From Antedon mediterranea (Eukaryota > Echinodermata > Crinoidea > Comatulida > Antedonidae): 64,000 bases of DNA. The stretch spans positions 6,411,001 to 6,475,000 of the forward strand of contig NC_092670.1 in assembly GCF_964355755.1 (NCBI RefSeq), read 5' to 3'. Below the pieces are notes generated by a model, which was given only the letters and a program-made list of their open reading frames with translations, had not been told where the DNA came from and searched no databases. Position 1 is the stretch's first letter. Every line of letters begins with the position of its first letter. This document shows positions 1 to 13,690 of this stretch, one piece after another. The translations under genes were made by a program, and so were the position numbers.

Positions 1-1490
1 TATATGAAACTCGATTGGATAATGATTGACAAACCATCGAGGGGAATTTCCCCTGTAATTTACAACCAGGGTTCTTGTAAAGTAAAGTAATGCCTTGTGC
101 AATACTTGAACAGGAAATAAGCCTTTTGATACCTTGGTTGTAACATGCACCTCCAATGGTCCAGGGTTCAATCTTTTGTTAGAAAGAGGGACAGATTCTT
201 CTAAAATAAAAGTTAATTTGTATTTATAGTGTATCATGATTCAAAATCATTACAGTGTCAAATCATAGGTTTCTTGATTCTTTTTTTTATGTTGTCAAAA
301 GCAATAGGATTAATAGGCCCTACAGTTGAATACAAAATGTTTAATATCTTGAAATTCACCATTGTTACAACAAAAACCCAGCCTGTGGTTCATTAACCAC
401 TTATTTACTTTATATACACATTTTAGAATGCTTGATTTAGTAAAGTTGACTAGTAGCACCATACAAAATTGGTTTATTATTATTTATTTTTTTAAATTTA
501 GTTTAGTTTTAATTTGGAATATAAATTTCATGTTATAAATTATTTGACCACTCTATTGTATATGTGTTCTATCTTAATATTACATTATTAAAATTGAATA
601 AAAGAAAGAAAGAAATTATACCTGGCAAAAAAAAAAATAGATATTTGTCAATAAAATATGTGTAATAATGTTTATGTTGGCCTAATTATTATTTTTCTTC
701 ATATATTTACAATAAAGAGATAATGTCAATTTTTCCATGCTATAACCATGGACCTAAAAATGTATTAGGTCCATGGTCCCTATATGTCCCTATGTTTGCT
801 ATAACAAACATAGGCCTACTGTGAGTACAGAGTAATCTCATTCTGTATCTATATAGTGTGTAGGGTGCAGTTAAATGTTGTTTGCTCTGACCAAAGACCA
901 TACTTCCTGTGTGCTATTTGCCTAGCCTGTACATCGCCTTATATGTAAGCAAGAATATCTTGATAATTTCCTGAACAATCCAAAAATGAAAACTTGTGTA
1001 GAGATTGTTTTTGTCCATACATGGTGATATGAAACGTTCTTGACTTTATTATTAGTATCGGCGTTGTCAACAACTTTACTACGTTTTAATTACTGCACAA
1101 CTAAGTTATTAATCATAGTTTTATTATATCAGTTATACACAGTAATGGACAAAGTTTAGCTATAATAATTGTGATTTGGGAGTGAAATTATTATTAATTA
1201 ATTAATTAATAATTATTTTTATATCTGTTTCATTTTTATTTTACTTCTTTTATAATATGCACTGAATTTTGTTAAAACAAATTATTTTGTCTATTTTTTC
1301 AGGAATATTATAGCATTATATATAGCATTATTTCCGTTTCATTTTTATTTTACTTCTAACATACAGAATAAAAAAATGCATTTTGTCTATTTCATAAGGA
1401 ATAATGAATATTGTAGCATTTTTTATATTGAAGGCTAGTACATAACAAATATTTAATATCTAAAAAGTAAGTGGTTTTGTTTTGTCTTGT
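1..1490. other. Intergenic, no gene recognised
   Basis: AT-rich DNA with no supportable coding exon. An A-rich tail with a short AAAG repeat near 590-615 looks like the 3' end of an old retroposon, but the body in front of it is not recognisable. Confidence 0.5.
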
Positions 1491-2036
1491 CCTCTTTCTT
1501 ACAAAGCTACAAATGAAAAGGTACAAAAGAGAGCATTGCGTATCATGCTAGGTAACAACTATTTGTGCTATGATCATGCATTGTCTGTTACTGGTTTACC
1601 TACTCTTGTTGAGAGAAGAAACAAACTTGTGTTGTCTTTCGGGGAAGGCTTATTAAAATCCGAGCTGTTTAGAGAAATACTTCCCCCTCTTCATAAGCCA
1701 GCTCGGTCTCTCAGAGTCAATCGCTTTCTAGAAGTACCTCATTGTAAAACCAGCAGACTTAGGTCGTCTCCAGTTCCCACCATGGTGGATATAATTAATA
1801 GGCACCACTAGCTCTTTTTTAGATATGTAATAAGTGAATGTTTTAAGGTTTTTTATTCATGTATGTTTTTAATTGTATGGTACGATATCTAATTTTATTA
1901 AGATGTTTCTATTTTTATAGCAATTTTAACTAATTTTTAGTCATTTGTAATACATTTCATTTCAGTCCTTGACTGTCGTTTTGTAATATATTTTTATATA
2001 CCGAATAAATAAAAAAAAATAAATAAAAAAAATTAG
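1491..2036 (+). mobile_element. LINE fragment: reverse transcriptase C-terminal tail plus 3' end
   Basis: The open frame ending at 1811 encodes the region just after the reverse transcriptase domain of non-LTR retrotransposons: a VQKRALRIMLG motif, then a tyrosine, then a GLPTLVERRNKL motif followed by conserved hydrophobics. This layout is typical of Jockey/CR1/L2-type LINEs. The polymerase catalytic part is absent, so it is a 5'-truncated dead copy. About 200 bases of AT-rich 3' UTR follow, ending in an A-rich tail near 2005-2036. The clade is an inference. Confidence 0.75.
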
Positions 2037-2039
2037 AAA

Positions 2040-3205
2040 AAACTTTGTGCAGTGGACCATGACCAACAGAAATACAATGAACTGTCTGTATCAATCAAAC
2101 ATTCATTTCTTGTTTCAGTTTCTTTCTCATGACATATTATTACTGTATTTTCAATTGTTATTTGTTTGATATTTAGAGTATGAATTATCAGCCTTTCAAT
2201 ACATAGATTATGAATTTTCTAAATTTTTTTGATTTATCATTTTTACATAATAACTTCAAATTCTGTTTAAAAAAAACTTCCTTGTTGGCAATTATGCAGT
2301 TGCTTTGTTTAAAATATATATGATATTATTGATTGTTTTGCACAATAACGTCCATATGTAAATGTATGTATGTATATAAGGGAGTGTATTGATTTTCAAG
2401 AAAATCGATTTATCGATGACGTCACAAAAGCTTATTGCAATCTCGAGTTATCTGTATGTTTAATATGAGCCGAACTATTAAATCGCGCGCCCTCTGTCGT
2501 TTTTCCTTTTTTACAGGTTCGTGCATTTTCTGATCGCTTTACTACATACTTACTACCACTGTTATAGTAGTAAACTCCCTCCGCAAAGCTCATTCAATAA
2601 TATACAATCCTATCAATTTAAAAGTAGTCATAAACAAGTGAATTAGTCAATAACTTCTAATACGGTACAAGGTTAAGCTATGCGTCGGCCCTGAAATTGT
2701 TCAATTTTAGCATTTTGATGTCGTTTTAAGGGGTTTACCCATTCAAATAATTAAAGGAAAGGAACAGATTTTGAAAATTCCCTAAACTCCTCCCCTTTTC
2801 TAGTAATTCTTATAATAAAGCTATAATCTGTTAATATACCATTCCATTTTTGGTAATAATACAAAGGTTCACTTCCCTGGATAGAATTTACCGCTATTGT
2901 TCGACAAGAGTGGAATAATAAGTATGTATCAACTGTACCGTGATGTACTCAAATACCAATACCTGGTGGGAAGTTATATAATTGTATTTGTATAGTAAAA
3001 GAATGTCGAAAGCTTTCACTTCAAACTACACTTTCAAATAAGCAAAATGATGAACGTTAAATATATATATTTTATAAGACCAGTTAAGATCGGATAATAT
3101 GATTTAAATAGAAATTGTAGCTTTGTTTTTGATTATTTATTATTAGTTTATGTATATATAGGGCCTAGGCCTATATATTTTTTTACGTATTCGTATTTAA
3201 TAATA
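2040..3205. other. Intergenic, no gene recognised
   Basis: No coding exon or RNA gene seen. A perfect CRE octamer (TGACGTCA) lies at 2417-2424, but nothing around it suggests a promoter. Confidence 0.4.
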
Positions 3206-3207
3206 TT

Positions 3208-3326
3208 ATATCTTAGGGTGGGTCAAACTTAAAGTCATTCTGACTCTCCCCCCACATGATTACTTCATTGCAATTATTATACTGTATGTATGTTATAATA
3301 TTGTGGAAATAAATTGAATTGAATTG
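3208..3326 (+). mobile_element. LINE-type 3' terminus with pentanucleotide tail
   Basis: The segment ends in TGTGGAAATAAA followed by ATTGA-type repeats. The same GTGGAAATAAA terminus, each time with a different simple-repeat tail, occurs on the minus strand near 52.97 kb and 56.80 kb. This is the usual 3' end structure of CR1/L2-like retrotransposons. No coding part is left. Confidence 0.5.
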
Positions 3327-3329
3327 CAT

Positions 3330-5400
3330 TATTTTTTCTAACGGTGTTCAGATTAAAGATTTGATATTTAGATTGTTTTCGTTGCAGAGGCTCCTCGAGA
3401 CTGTGCCTTGTGAGGCGCCTCTGGGTGAAATATTGAATTAAAAAAAACTATTTTAATAAATAGATATACTGCTGCATGTTATTTAAAATCTCTTCTTAAA
3501 CTTTGTTGCAAAAACTGTCTTCTCGATCTGCATAACTACACAATTAACACTATAGGCAAGGCAATCAACATAGGCCTTTAATAACTAAAGATTATTCCTC
3601 TATGTAGTTATAGGCCTACAGACAAATATTAAATTTAGTTGTACAGTAATATAAAATAATGTTCAATGGAAACTGAAAGTTTTCGTTTCAGCAGAACACT
3701 TGTTTTCTTTAAATTCCATAAAAGGTGATGCTATCCGGGGTTTCAGCGGTGATTAATGCCTTATATGGTAAATTTGCCAACAAGACGAGGTTACAAATCT
3801 GCAAAATTAAGTCATTTCTAAACTTATCTACACAAAATTCTGTTTGTCAATGTAGTCTTGTCCTTGGCCTTGCTTCAAAAAGCTGTGAATAGGACTGCGA
3901 TTGAGGGAATTTCCCCTTACGCAATGTAATCTGATTTCCTTAATAAAATATAGGACAGTTGTGCACTTTTTTACGTTCACAGTTTTTCGTGAAAAATGTA
4001 AAGCCTCCTTCCTGGCCGATATCTTTCTAATTTTGTATAAAGATTAACAAAGTTACGGGGTCCATGTCTATCAATTCGAATATACGTGATCTTGAATATT
4101 CGAAATGATACTGTACTATGCCTATTCATAATTGGATTATTTTAAAAGCATTTTCTTTTCTAGTGCCAAGTCAGAATTAGCGCCAAAATCTATAAATTAG
4201 TTAGGCCTAGGAAAAAGTCCGATCATTCGCCAATTGACCTGATGGTTTTTACCTGTGCTAAGCATCGTAAAAGGTTCTCTTGCCAACCTTTTCGTCGAGA
4301 AACACCATGATCATCTTCATCATCATTTCCATCACCAGTTGTCAACTACTGTATTACACAACGTGATCGCTCGTCATTACCACTAGGCCTAGATAATTTC
4401 GTCCGTTACGTTATATTATTTAATTTTTATACATTTATTTATCAACAGTTATCAATATTATGTTGAACATGGCCTAAGCAATTAAAATCAATTTATCTGT
4501 TCATATGAGAAGTTTAATGACAAAACAAACGAAAATCAACAAAAGGTATATAATATGCAGAAGCACAATCTAAATACAGTAATAGTGACCACATGGCTTA
4601 TTATAGGGTATACTGACTATACAATAGTATTAGTGACAAATTAACAATTTTTGAAAAGGGGCAGGATCATAATCCGAGCGGCTTCCCCATTTATCGTTTA
4701 TTATCGTCATTAGCTTTGTTTTTTCTCATCAATTAATACCGTCACATGTGAACGCGTTAGCTGTCGTTGGTTGACGCGACTGAAACGAGACATAATTAAT
4801 ATTGTAGGCTACATTATTATCATCAAGAAGAACAAGACTTATTGTTTGCGAGATTTATGTCATTATGACGGCTTAGACGAACCTGAGTCATCGTCAGCCG
4901 AAATAAGCTGGCAGATGGCAGATCGACCAAACACGGTCGGCAATTTTTAGAAATATTCATTAGGCAAATGTTTATTGTGGAAAGAATTGTTTTACCAGGA
5001 TCACAGCTAAATAAGATAGATAGAAATATTATCAGACTTGTTTAGCCCTGTTGATCGTTCATTGCCGTCTGAAATATATTTAACACATAGCCATTCCTAT
5101 ATTAAAATATAATTTATGTTATGTTATGTGAGTGAGTGTTCTATCTTCTCGAATGCGATTTTTGCTGTTTAGGCGCGCCTATTTTCAATGTGAATGATGA
5201 TGTGATGTTGCCTCTCACCAAGATGAAGCATTGCAAAAACGATGTAAACCGTATCAACCGTTCACAATCCAGTCTCTGAAATAATATATCTATAGTATAA
5301 TTATATAAGATGCTCTCCAAATGTTACTTTCCTGACCAGAGATTCCTAAATAAAATATTGAATTAAATAAAAACATATATCCCCGTTATGTATGTATATC
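3330..5400. other. Intergenic, no gene recognised
   Basis: Unique-looking AT-rich sequence. An A-rich retroposon-like tail ends near 5370. No exon, RNA gene or tandem array recognised. Confidence 0.4.
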
Positions 5401-5409
5401 TCAACCATT

Positions 5410-5505
5410 CCTGATTTTCTATTATGCTCGTGGTACTCGGCTCAGATTTGAACCCATAACTTTGGATGGAAGTCACACTTGCGACCAAGATTAGCTGTCA
5501 TTTTT
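5410..5505 (-). repeat. Possible tRNA-derived SINE fragment
   Basis: On the minus strand a good RNA polymerase III B-box-like motif (GGTTCAAATCTG, near 5442-5453) lies about 40 bases after a tRNA D-arm-like stretch (CTTGGTCGCAAGTG). The cloverleaf is not convincing and the A box matches poorly, so this is at best a degraded tRNA-derived SINE, not a tRNA gene. Confidence 0.3.
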
Positions 5506-6776
5506 TTAGAATCCTAACATCATCTAACCAAGACAATCTAACAACTTGATCTAACATCATCTTTCATTGACTTGATTGAACGCGATCAATAAATGAGTCA
5601 ACGTGAAATTGAACGTGAAACGTCTGCCGTTTGTATTCGGGGAATACCTTCGTATCGATTCTTTTAAATAGTAAACTAGCCTTTGAATTAAATTAATTAA
5701 ATTGCATTAAATTAGGTGAATAATTGCTGCGGTTGGAATACCTGTGAAATAAATCATTACAAGCCGTTTCCACAATTAGTGTCGTACAGTATTAAATGAT
5801 TCATAATTGTGGCGGTGGTTTGAATATTGTATCCATATTATCATAGGCGGATCCAGGCCTGGGTCCTCATCCCCTCTCACTTACTACATAGTACAAGATG
5901 CATTTTCTAGGTCATATAGTTATTATTTTATTATTATAGTATTTGTACTGTATGTGTATAACCTAATTAAAGATGTAAGCCTATTTTATCTAAAACAAAC
6001 ATGAAAAAGAAGATTAATAAAATCTTTTATAAGCCATTTTGCATCTTTTCTGAAGTAATTCTCATTTCACTTCCGTATAAAAAAACGAAACAAAAATATG
6101 ATTTAACTTATAAAAAAATAAACTCATTGAAAAAAAGCCCCGCATTAATCGCAGTTTACAGTAGTGTATATATATATATATACATATTTATGTGACATTA
6201 AAATTCGGCCAAAAAATTTAAAATAATTTGTTCAGGGCTCTAAAGCAGACAAATTGGTTTGCTTATTGCAATGCGCAAACACAGTTCTTTTTCTATAGAT
6301 CTCCTAAAAATCCTCCGAATCCACCCCTGGCCTGCATACATAAATGCCGAAACAGTGAAGCGAAGGAGTGATCGGGAGTGGTGGCGAGGGGTGACCATTT
6401 GGTTCCTACTTTCAATGGTTAAGACCATTCGCCCCACCCGAGATTCGAACTCTTCTGCAGAAAATAATAATATTTTGAAGAAAAATAAATACTTTAAATT
6501 TATTCAAACAGAGTTTGTATCTGTCGTTCAAAAAGTGCATCTTCCATCTCTTCGTATACTGTAATTACTATACAAGTGGAATTATACAGTAGTAGTCGGT
6601 AAAAAATATTCCAATACAGGTACTATACAGGCATATTATAAAGATCCTAGACCGAGTAGTATAAATTGTATGCTGGATTATAAGGCAACTCAAATTCAGT
6701 AACGATTTTATAGTTATTAATAGGATCATGGAGCAAAAGGAAATGCGGCAATTTCAAGCAAAGCAAAACAAATCAT
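5506..6776. other. Intergenic; TA microsatellite at 6165-6182
   Basis: No gene recognised. It contains a short TA dinucleotide tract and a tRNA-B-box-like motif near 6442, neither supporting a functional element. Confidence 0.4.
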
Positions 6777-6782
6777 TTTATT
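6777..6782 (-). terminator. Candidate actin polyadenylation signal
   Basis: AATAAA on the minus strand about 800 bases after the actin stop codon. A 3' UTR of that size is plausible, but other AT-rich hexamers nearby cannot be excluded without cDNA. Confidence 0.4.
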
Positions 6783-7583
6783 GCTTCGTTTTTTTCTTTT
6801 CAATACAGTTGTTTTGTAAAGTCAGTAATACTGTATTCAGTCGCAACTGTGTGAAGTCAAGTCAGTAAAAGTTTGAAGTCGGTCAGTAAAAATCCACAAC
6901 ACCATCAACACTTCGAAACAAGTCAAAAATAAAAACAAGACAAAAGTATTTCAATTTTCTCTTGGTCCCAAAGGTGCCGTTTTAATTGCACTGTTAACTC
7001 TGGTGTTGCATATACAAATTAACAGAAATTCAAAAATTACAGAGTGACATTTGCTAGATTTTTTTATAAATAGAAAACTAACGACCATTCATTTGGGGCC
7101 ATGCAACGTAATGAAAAATAAGGTCCTTTTTCATTATTGAATATTTTTCGTCTTATTTAGCAAGTACAGTATACAAAATTTGTTAATAACTAAATTTACA
7201 CAGATAAGGATGGCTTCCATTAATAGCTTGAAAGCCCCGATGCAAGTTTTGTTAGAAAAAGAATCTAAAAATAGCCTACGAAGGAATGGTATTATTTGTG
7301 TTATAAATTTGAAGGCCCAAGTTAGGGCCCATTAGTGGCCAAAGATGTTACAGACCACGTATTGCCTGAGGTTGATATGAATCGAGTATAAAACTGTTGA
7401 TACAATTTTAAGGTTAATTGTTGATCCATTAACCAGATGTTAAAAAATTAACCGATACATAATCTAGTTATCTAGGATAACCCTACAGTTCATATTCAAT
7501 TGTTTTTTAATCAACTGAAGACTGGTTTGGTTGAGCTTTGATGTTATTAAGCCAAATTCCATGTGTCTTTGGTTTGGTCCAGT

Positions 7584-9127
<1,544 letters not shown>

Positions 9128-9137
9128 CTAAAGTAGA

Positions 9138-9434
9138 CTGCAATTTAAAATAAAATAATTTAGTAACTTACTATGAACTAAAACTTAGCACAATTAATTT
9201 AGCGTACTTCCGGCTTACTGAAAAATCGGGTGTGTTCTCAACTAAAAAACAGCCGTACAAATTTCACGAATACAAGTACAAACTTTCAATTGAAACAAGC
9301 AGCTAGCTAGGCCTAGTCATGGGCTAGCATTGCAACTGTTAGACAGTACGATTGAATTCTAAGCACCTTTGAGCTAAATGTAGGCTCAAAGGAAGAAATA
9401 ATTAACACTAAAAATGAAGGGTGTGACTGCTTAC
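9138..9434 (-). other. Actin 5' UTR leader intron
   Basis: On the minus strand a GTAAGC donor at 9434 and a TTTAAATTGCAG acceptor ending at 9138 bracket a 297-base intron just upstream of the start codon. A leader intron in the 5' UTR is usual for animal actin genes. The non-coding first exon would run from roughly 9485 down to 9435. Confidence 0.7.
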
Positions 9435-9509
9435 CGAAAAAGAGATGTATAATCAGGTCCGTTCGTTGAGAAGCTCAGCAACCGAATGATGCCACCTGTG
9501 AGAAAGCCG

Positions 9510-9567
9510 GGCTTTAAATTCAAGCAACGCATGCTGCAAGCAGCGCAAGAGACATTTCCTTATATGG
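9510..9567 (-). promoter_or_regulatory. Actin promoter: CArG box and TATA-like element
   Basis: A perfect CArG box, CCTTATATGG (9558-9567), the binding site of serum response factor, lies about 45 bases upstream of a TATA-like TTTAAA (9513-9518), which sits about 80 bases upstream of the leader-intron donor. This order is classic for actin promoters. The transcription start near 9485 is inferred from the spacing. An E-box CACGTG lies further upstream at 9675-9680. Confidence 0.65.
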
Positions 9568-9603
9568 TCATGAAAGTAACACTTGTCGATTCATTAGCAT
9601 AAC

Positions 9604-12268
9604 ATTAACCCTTAATCATTCTCAGTCGACGACCTTTCATACCGAGCGAATAAACACGCCCACTTTATCTACACCACGTGAAATTGTATGGCGTTATACA
9701 AGATTGGTACTGCTACTGCTGTATGCTATATTGCAAAATACTACTGAAAAATTAAGGCGTGTGGAAGTAAAAAAACTTAAGTAAAGGGTGTAAGTAACTT
9801 AGTTTGAAACAACGTTTGTGGGTGTGCTATAGCATTAAATTGTATGACTGTATATGGGCCTAAAAACTCAATTTCAATCAAGCAAACCAATGAGTCTTTT
9901 TTTTTTGTAAATTAAGAGGTGTGAATCTCTGATTCAGAGAAATTTAGGCTTGTTTGCAGAATTAGTCCTACTGTAAATTATTATTATTTGGGAATATAGT
10001 AATAATTGGAGATTGAAATATGAATAATAGTGAGAAGTAGGAGGCCTAGTCTTTATTAAGAAATTCCAATGTGTTATTTATGCATATCAAAATGTACTGT
10101 ATTTTTCATTTTTGTCAATATCAAAAGTGAAACCCCCGGTGAAACCAAACCCTAAGTTATATTTAGTAGCTTCTTATGTGTTAGTATACCCTTGTTCCTG
10201 TTCCTCTTTGCTACAGGCCTAACTATTGAAATAGGCATTTATTTGATCCCGAAAGAAGGCCGATTGAGTGATTTAGCCCCTCCGGTGGTGGGTAGGCAAC
10301 GTAGCTTTTTTTGGCAATGGCGTTTTGGGGGAGACGGTGGTATCGAGTGGGCGTATATAGGTAAGACTGGTCCTCCAAACTTACATACGCCATGCATAAG
10401 TACGGTATTATTAATTTTGTTTAAACGAAGGTGGGGTAGGGTGCTATAATTGTTTATCACCCTATTATATACACAGTATATCATTATGTTAGTGAAGCTA
10501 TTGCATTACACAGTAACCCTGCAGTGGTATTGGGATACAGTATCTACAACATTATTATCGTTGTTTTAACCTCTAAATGACCCGGTTTAAAAAGGCTGAC
10601 AATCTACTAATTACGAGTTTCTCATTACTGTAGCCCTGCAAGTTAATTCATTACTTTTTTTATTTTAAATGAATATTAAATATTAATATTAATGTTATTA
10701 AATATATATGAGAATGTTGTAATATAGGGCTTTTAAAACGAGGAAGTGATAATCGACCTTTAACGTGACCCTCGTTTTCAGACGACCAGGAAGTTGATGT
10801 TTTAATACGTAACGTATGATTTTCAGTAAAAATATTTATAAGCTTAAAAACAGATAAAAAAAACTCATATACTTTTTAATTCTATATCGCATATTTGCTT
10901 TGTGATTATCAAATTAATTTTAACAGAACATCGTAGTCCGAAGTTCAGTCAAACCGCTGTATTTTATTGCACTGATTTATGAATATGTATGAGCTGTATT
11001 GCCATGAATGAAAATGGGAGGGGCTGACCGTAGATTTAAAATTTCAACGATCCTGTTCACTCGAGCTAGTAGTAGCTACTGTATATCATCAACTCGTAGG
11101 CCTACGTTTATCTCTGCTAGCCCAAGTTTCTACATGTTGTTATCGAATATCAAACTTAATGTATGATCAAACGTAATTTAGATAATAATTTGTGTTTTCC
11201 TGGCCTAGAAATGCGTAGGAACAGGATATTCTTGCTCTTCGACATCCGTTGGTTGCTGTAACTCTGTTGGGGAAAAATCGTGTTACCGGTCTCTTTCTAT
11301 GCTTCAGTGTACTTTTAACAAAGCCATGCTCACACTGAGCCGACTACGCATCATTTGAAGTTATTTGAATTAAACCAATTCAGTTAATATTATGCCCTAC
11401 CTAATTGTTAATTTAAAAGCTTTGTTGCTTAAAAAATTCAAGTACAGTGATATTAAGAATAAGAATATACGAGGCCCTGGGATAGTGGATTAATACCTGT
11501 AAGTCTATCCGATTATTGGCCCTGCTTTATAGCTGCTCACTATGGGAATTTTTGGTCTCTTTCAATACATGCTCGAATATTGCCAGACCATGAATTTACA
11601 ATATCTACACCTAACCATTTAAAAACAAGGCCTGTGCAACAACTAATCTATAGAAATTCCCAATTCCCAATCTTTGTTGAAAAATTCTGCCATATTTGTT
11701 TCTGCTTCCGGGTCTGTATAATAATTTAACATGGTGAAAAACCATACTTTTCTAGCGTATACTAGAAAATTATTTTATAAGATGGACATACTTAAAAAGA
11801 ATTTTAATACATGTTTCAAAAGAGAAAGATACTTGAGCCATCGCTCAGTGGTGATAATCTATCACCATTGATTTGTTGACCCAATTCTACCATCAAACAA
11901 ATAAAATAAAATCTGAAAGAATGTTTTCGTCATCCCATCGTCTAAATCGTATCATCTTTATTCTCATTCATTTTGTTTGTATATATCACCTTACTTATAC
12001 GTCAATTCGTAGGCCCTATAATGTCATTTTTATACCAGAAATGCGATATTCTTGGTTTAATTTCCTTATATTTCATACCGGTGTTTTCGTCACGACCCCT
12101 AGTTCTCGGAAGTGGTCGACCAACCCACTTTTCGGGGACCTTCTACAATTCTAATCCAAGAGCAAACCGGCTTCAAAGTTGGGGAATCGTGAAGGAATTA
12201 AACACTGTATTGTTTGTAATGACAATGATTGACAAAGAAGAGCGCCTGAACAAAAATACTGAACTTTA
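9604..12268. other. Intergenic, no gene recognised
   Basis: Moderately AT-rich sequence upstream of actin. An 85-codon open frame at 10192-10449 is not recognisable and lacks splice or homology support. Nothing else supportable. Confidence 0.4.
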
Positions 12269-12307
12269 GTTATAGCAGGGAAGAGTTAAACTCTTCCCTG
12301 GTTATAG
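12269..12307. repeat. 25-bp perfect palindrome between 7-bp direct repeats
   Basis: The core 12276-12300 has 12-bp arms (CAGGGAAGAGTT and its complement) around one central base. It is flanked on both sides by GTTATAG (12269-12275 and 12301-12307). The CAGGG ends and the direct repeats resemble a hAT-type transposon reduced to just its two terminal repeats. Confidence 0.75.
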
Positions 12308-13515
12308 TCAGTAAATGGACAAAACGACTTCGACTGGCGTAGAAGAAAAAGAGACAAACTAAAGGAGAAATTGTTTGAGAAGTTGTGTGTCATGGAGATT
12401 TACTTTTCTGTTCGTCGAATGTTATTTTCAACAATTTCTGAAATTCCTATTCTATGGACATCCGTACGTAATTAAGCCAAAGAAAGTTCATTTTTTATTT
12501 CTTCCGTAGCAAATAAAATGATATTCCTATTGTATGTAGTGCCTAAACAAAAAGTTATTTTTCCCTGTACAATTTTGAAATTCAATTAGACCAGTATTAT
12601 ACATGACATATATTGTGGATTCTGCTCTTATTCAATTATACTTTAGAAAAAATATAATGAATAAATATTTTTTCTATTAGTTGTATTGTTTATATTAACA
12701 ATGATGTACCCGCACATTGTTATTATTTGGATTTTCAGCGAAGTAAGTTCTTTAGAAATGTATATATGCCTGTATCCGATTGTATTTTCTGGTTACGTTT
12801 CCGGGAAGTAAAGTTCGGAATTTTGTTGAAACGATAATTAAATCAATGAGTTTATAATCAAAACCACTGTTTTTACACAATTCAAGGGGAAATCTGTCGT
12901 AAATCAATCCAACTTCAAGCTATGGATAAATTGTTTAGCCATGAATGGCAGTTTTGTATATAGCGAGCCAAGGACGACGAATTTACTAAACAAGTTTTGC
13001 AGTTCTAGCAACGACAGGAAGCTACAGCATTTCTCCATGGTAACAGTTACAGTACTGTACTAACAAAATTCCGATACAGATTAGTCTGAATCTATTAGTT
13101 TGATATCTAATTTAAAATAATATTTAATTGAATGTTTTGAAGAAATAATACTGTTTATAACATTCATCATTCATATCTTTTGTAAATAATAAAGCGTGTT
13201 TTTTATTGCATTAATCTCATTAAAGGTCAAAGATTAAGCCTACATTTATAGGCCTTGTGTGATGTGTTTAACAAGTTGTCAACATTTTTAAATGGCATAT
13301 TTGTATCTGTATGCGACTCGTACAAATACCTTCCTATAGGTTGTCGTTTTAACCATGGATTTTTAGACAGTTTTTCCCATGCTGAAGTTTTTTCTTTTCA
13401 GTTAAAAAAATATTGGATTATACAGTACTAAGTAGTCTCAAGTCTATTCGTTTATTTTTCAAACCCGATTGTGTTTTTTTGTAATTCTACAATGGAAAGA
13501 GTTATATTATTTTAG
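12308..13515. other. Intergenic, no gene recognised
   Basis: AT-rich; no supportable coding exon or RNA gene. Confidence 0.4.
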
Positions 13516-13519
13516 ACTT

Positions 13520-13690
13520 ATGGACAGCTACCACGTTTACAGTTCCGGTTCATTGAATTCCCAGCACCTGATGTCGAGTGTCACACCCTTTTTCAAATCA
13601 GCTGATCACAAAACAACAATGCCTTTTTATACATACGATTCCTCTAAATCCGACCAGAAAGAGGCCCTTAATCTGCACGTCCCCTCTTAA
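13520..13690 (+). CDS. Small unrecognised ORF, possible exon
   Basis: A 56-codon frame starting MDSYHVYSS sits four bases after a plausible splice acceptor (TATTATTTTAG ending at 13515). Its base composition is more balanced than its AT-rich surroundings. I recognise no domain. The end overlaps a 22-bp duplication (CTTAATCTGCACGTCCCCTC, repeated around 13667-13710), which supplies the stop. It could be a first coding exon of an unseen gene or chance. Confidence 0.2.
   Translation: MDSYHVYSSGSLNSQHLMSSVTPFFKSADHKTTMPFYTYDSSKSDQKEALNLHVPS

Noticed and set aside
6355-6460. tRNA gene near a TTCGAACTC motif
   Set aside because: B-box-like motif present, but no acceptable A box at the right distance and no cloverleaf.
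10192-10449. 85-codon plus-strand open frame
   Set aside because: Unrecognisable and overlapped by an equally long minus-strand frame.
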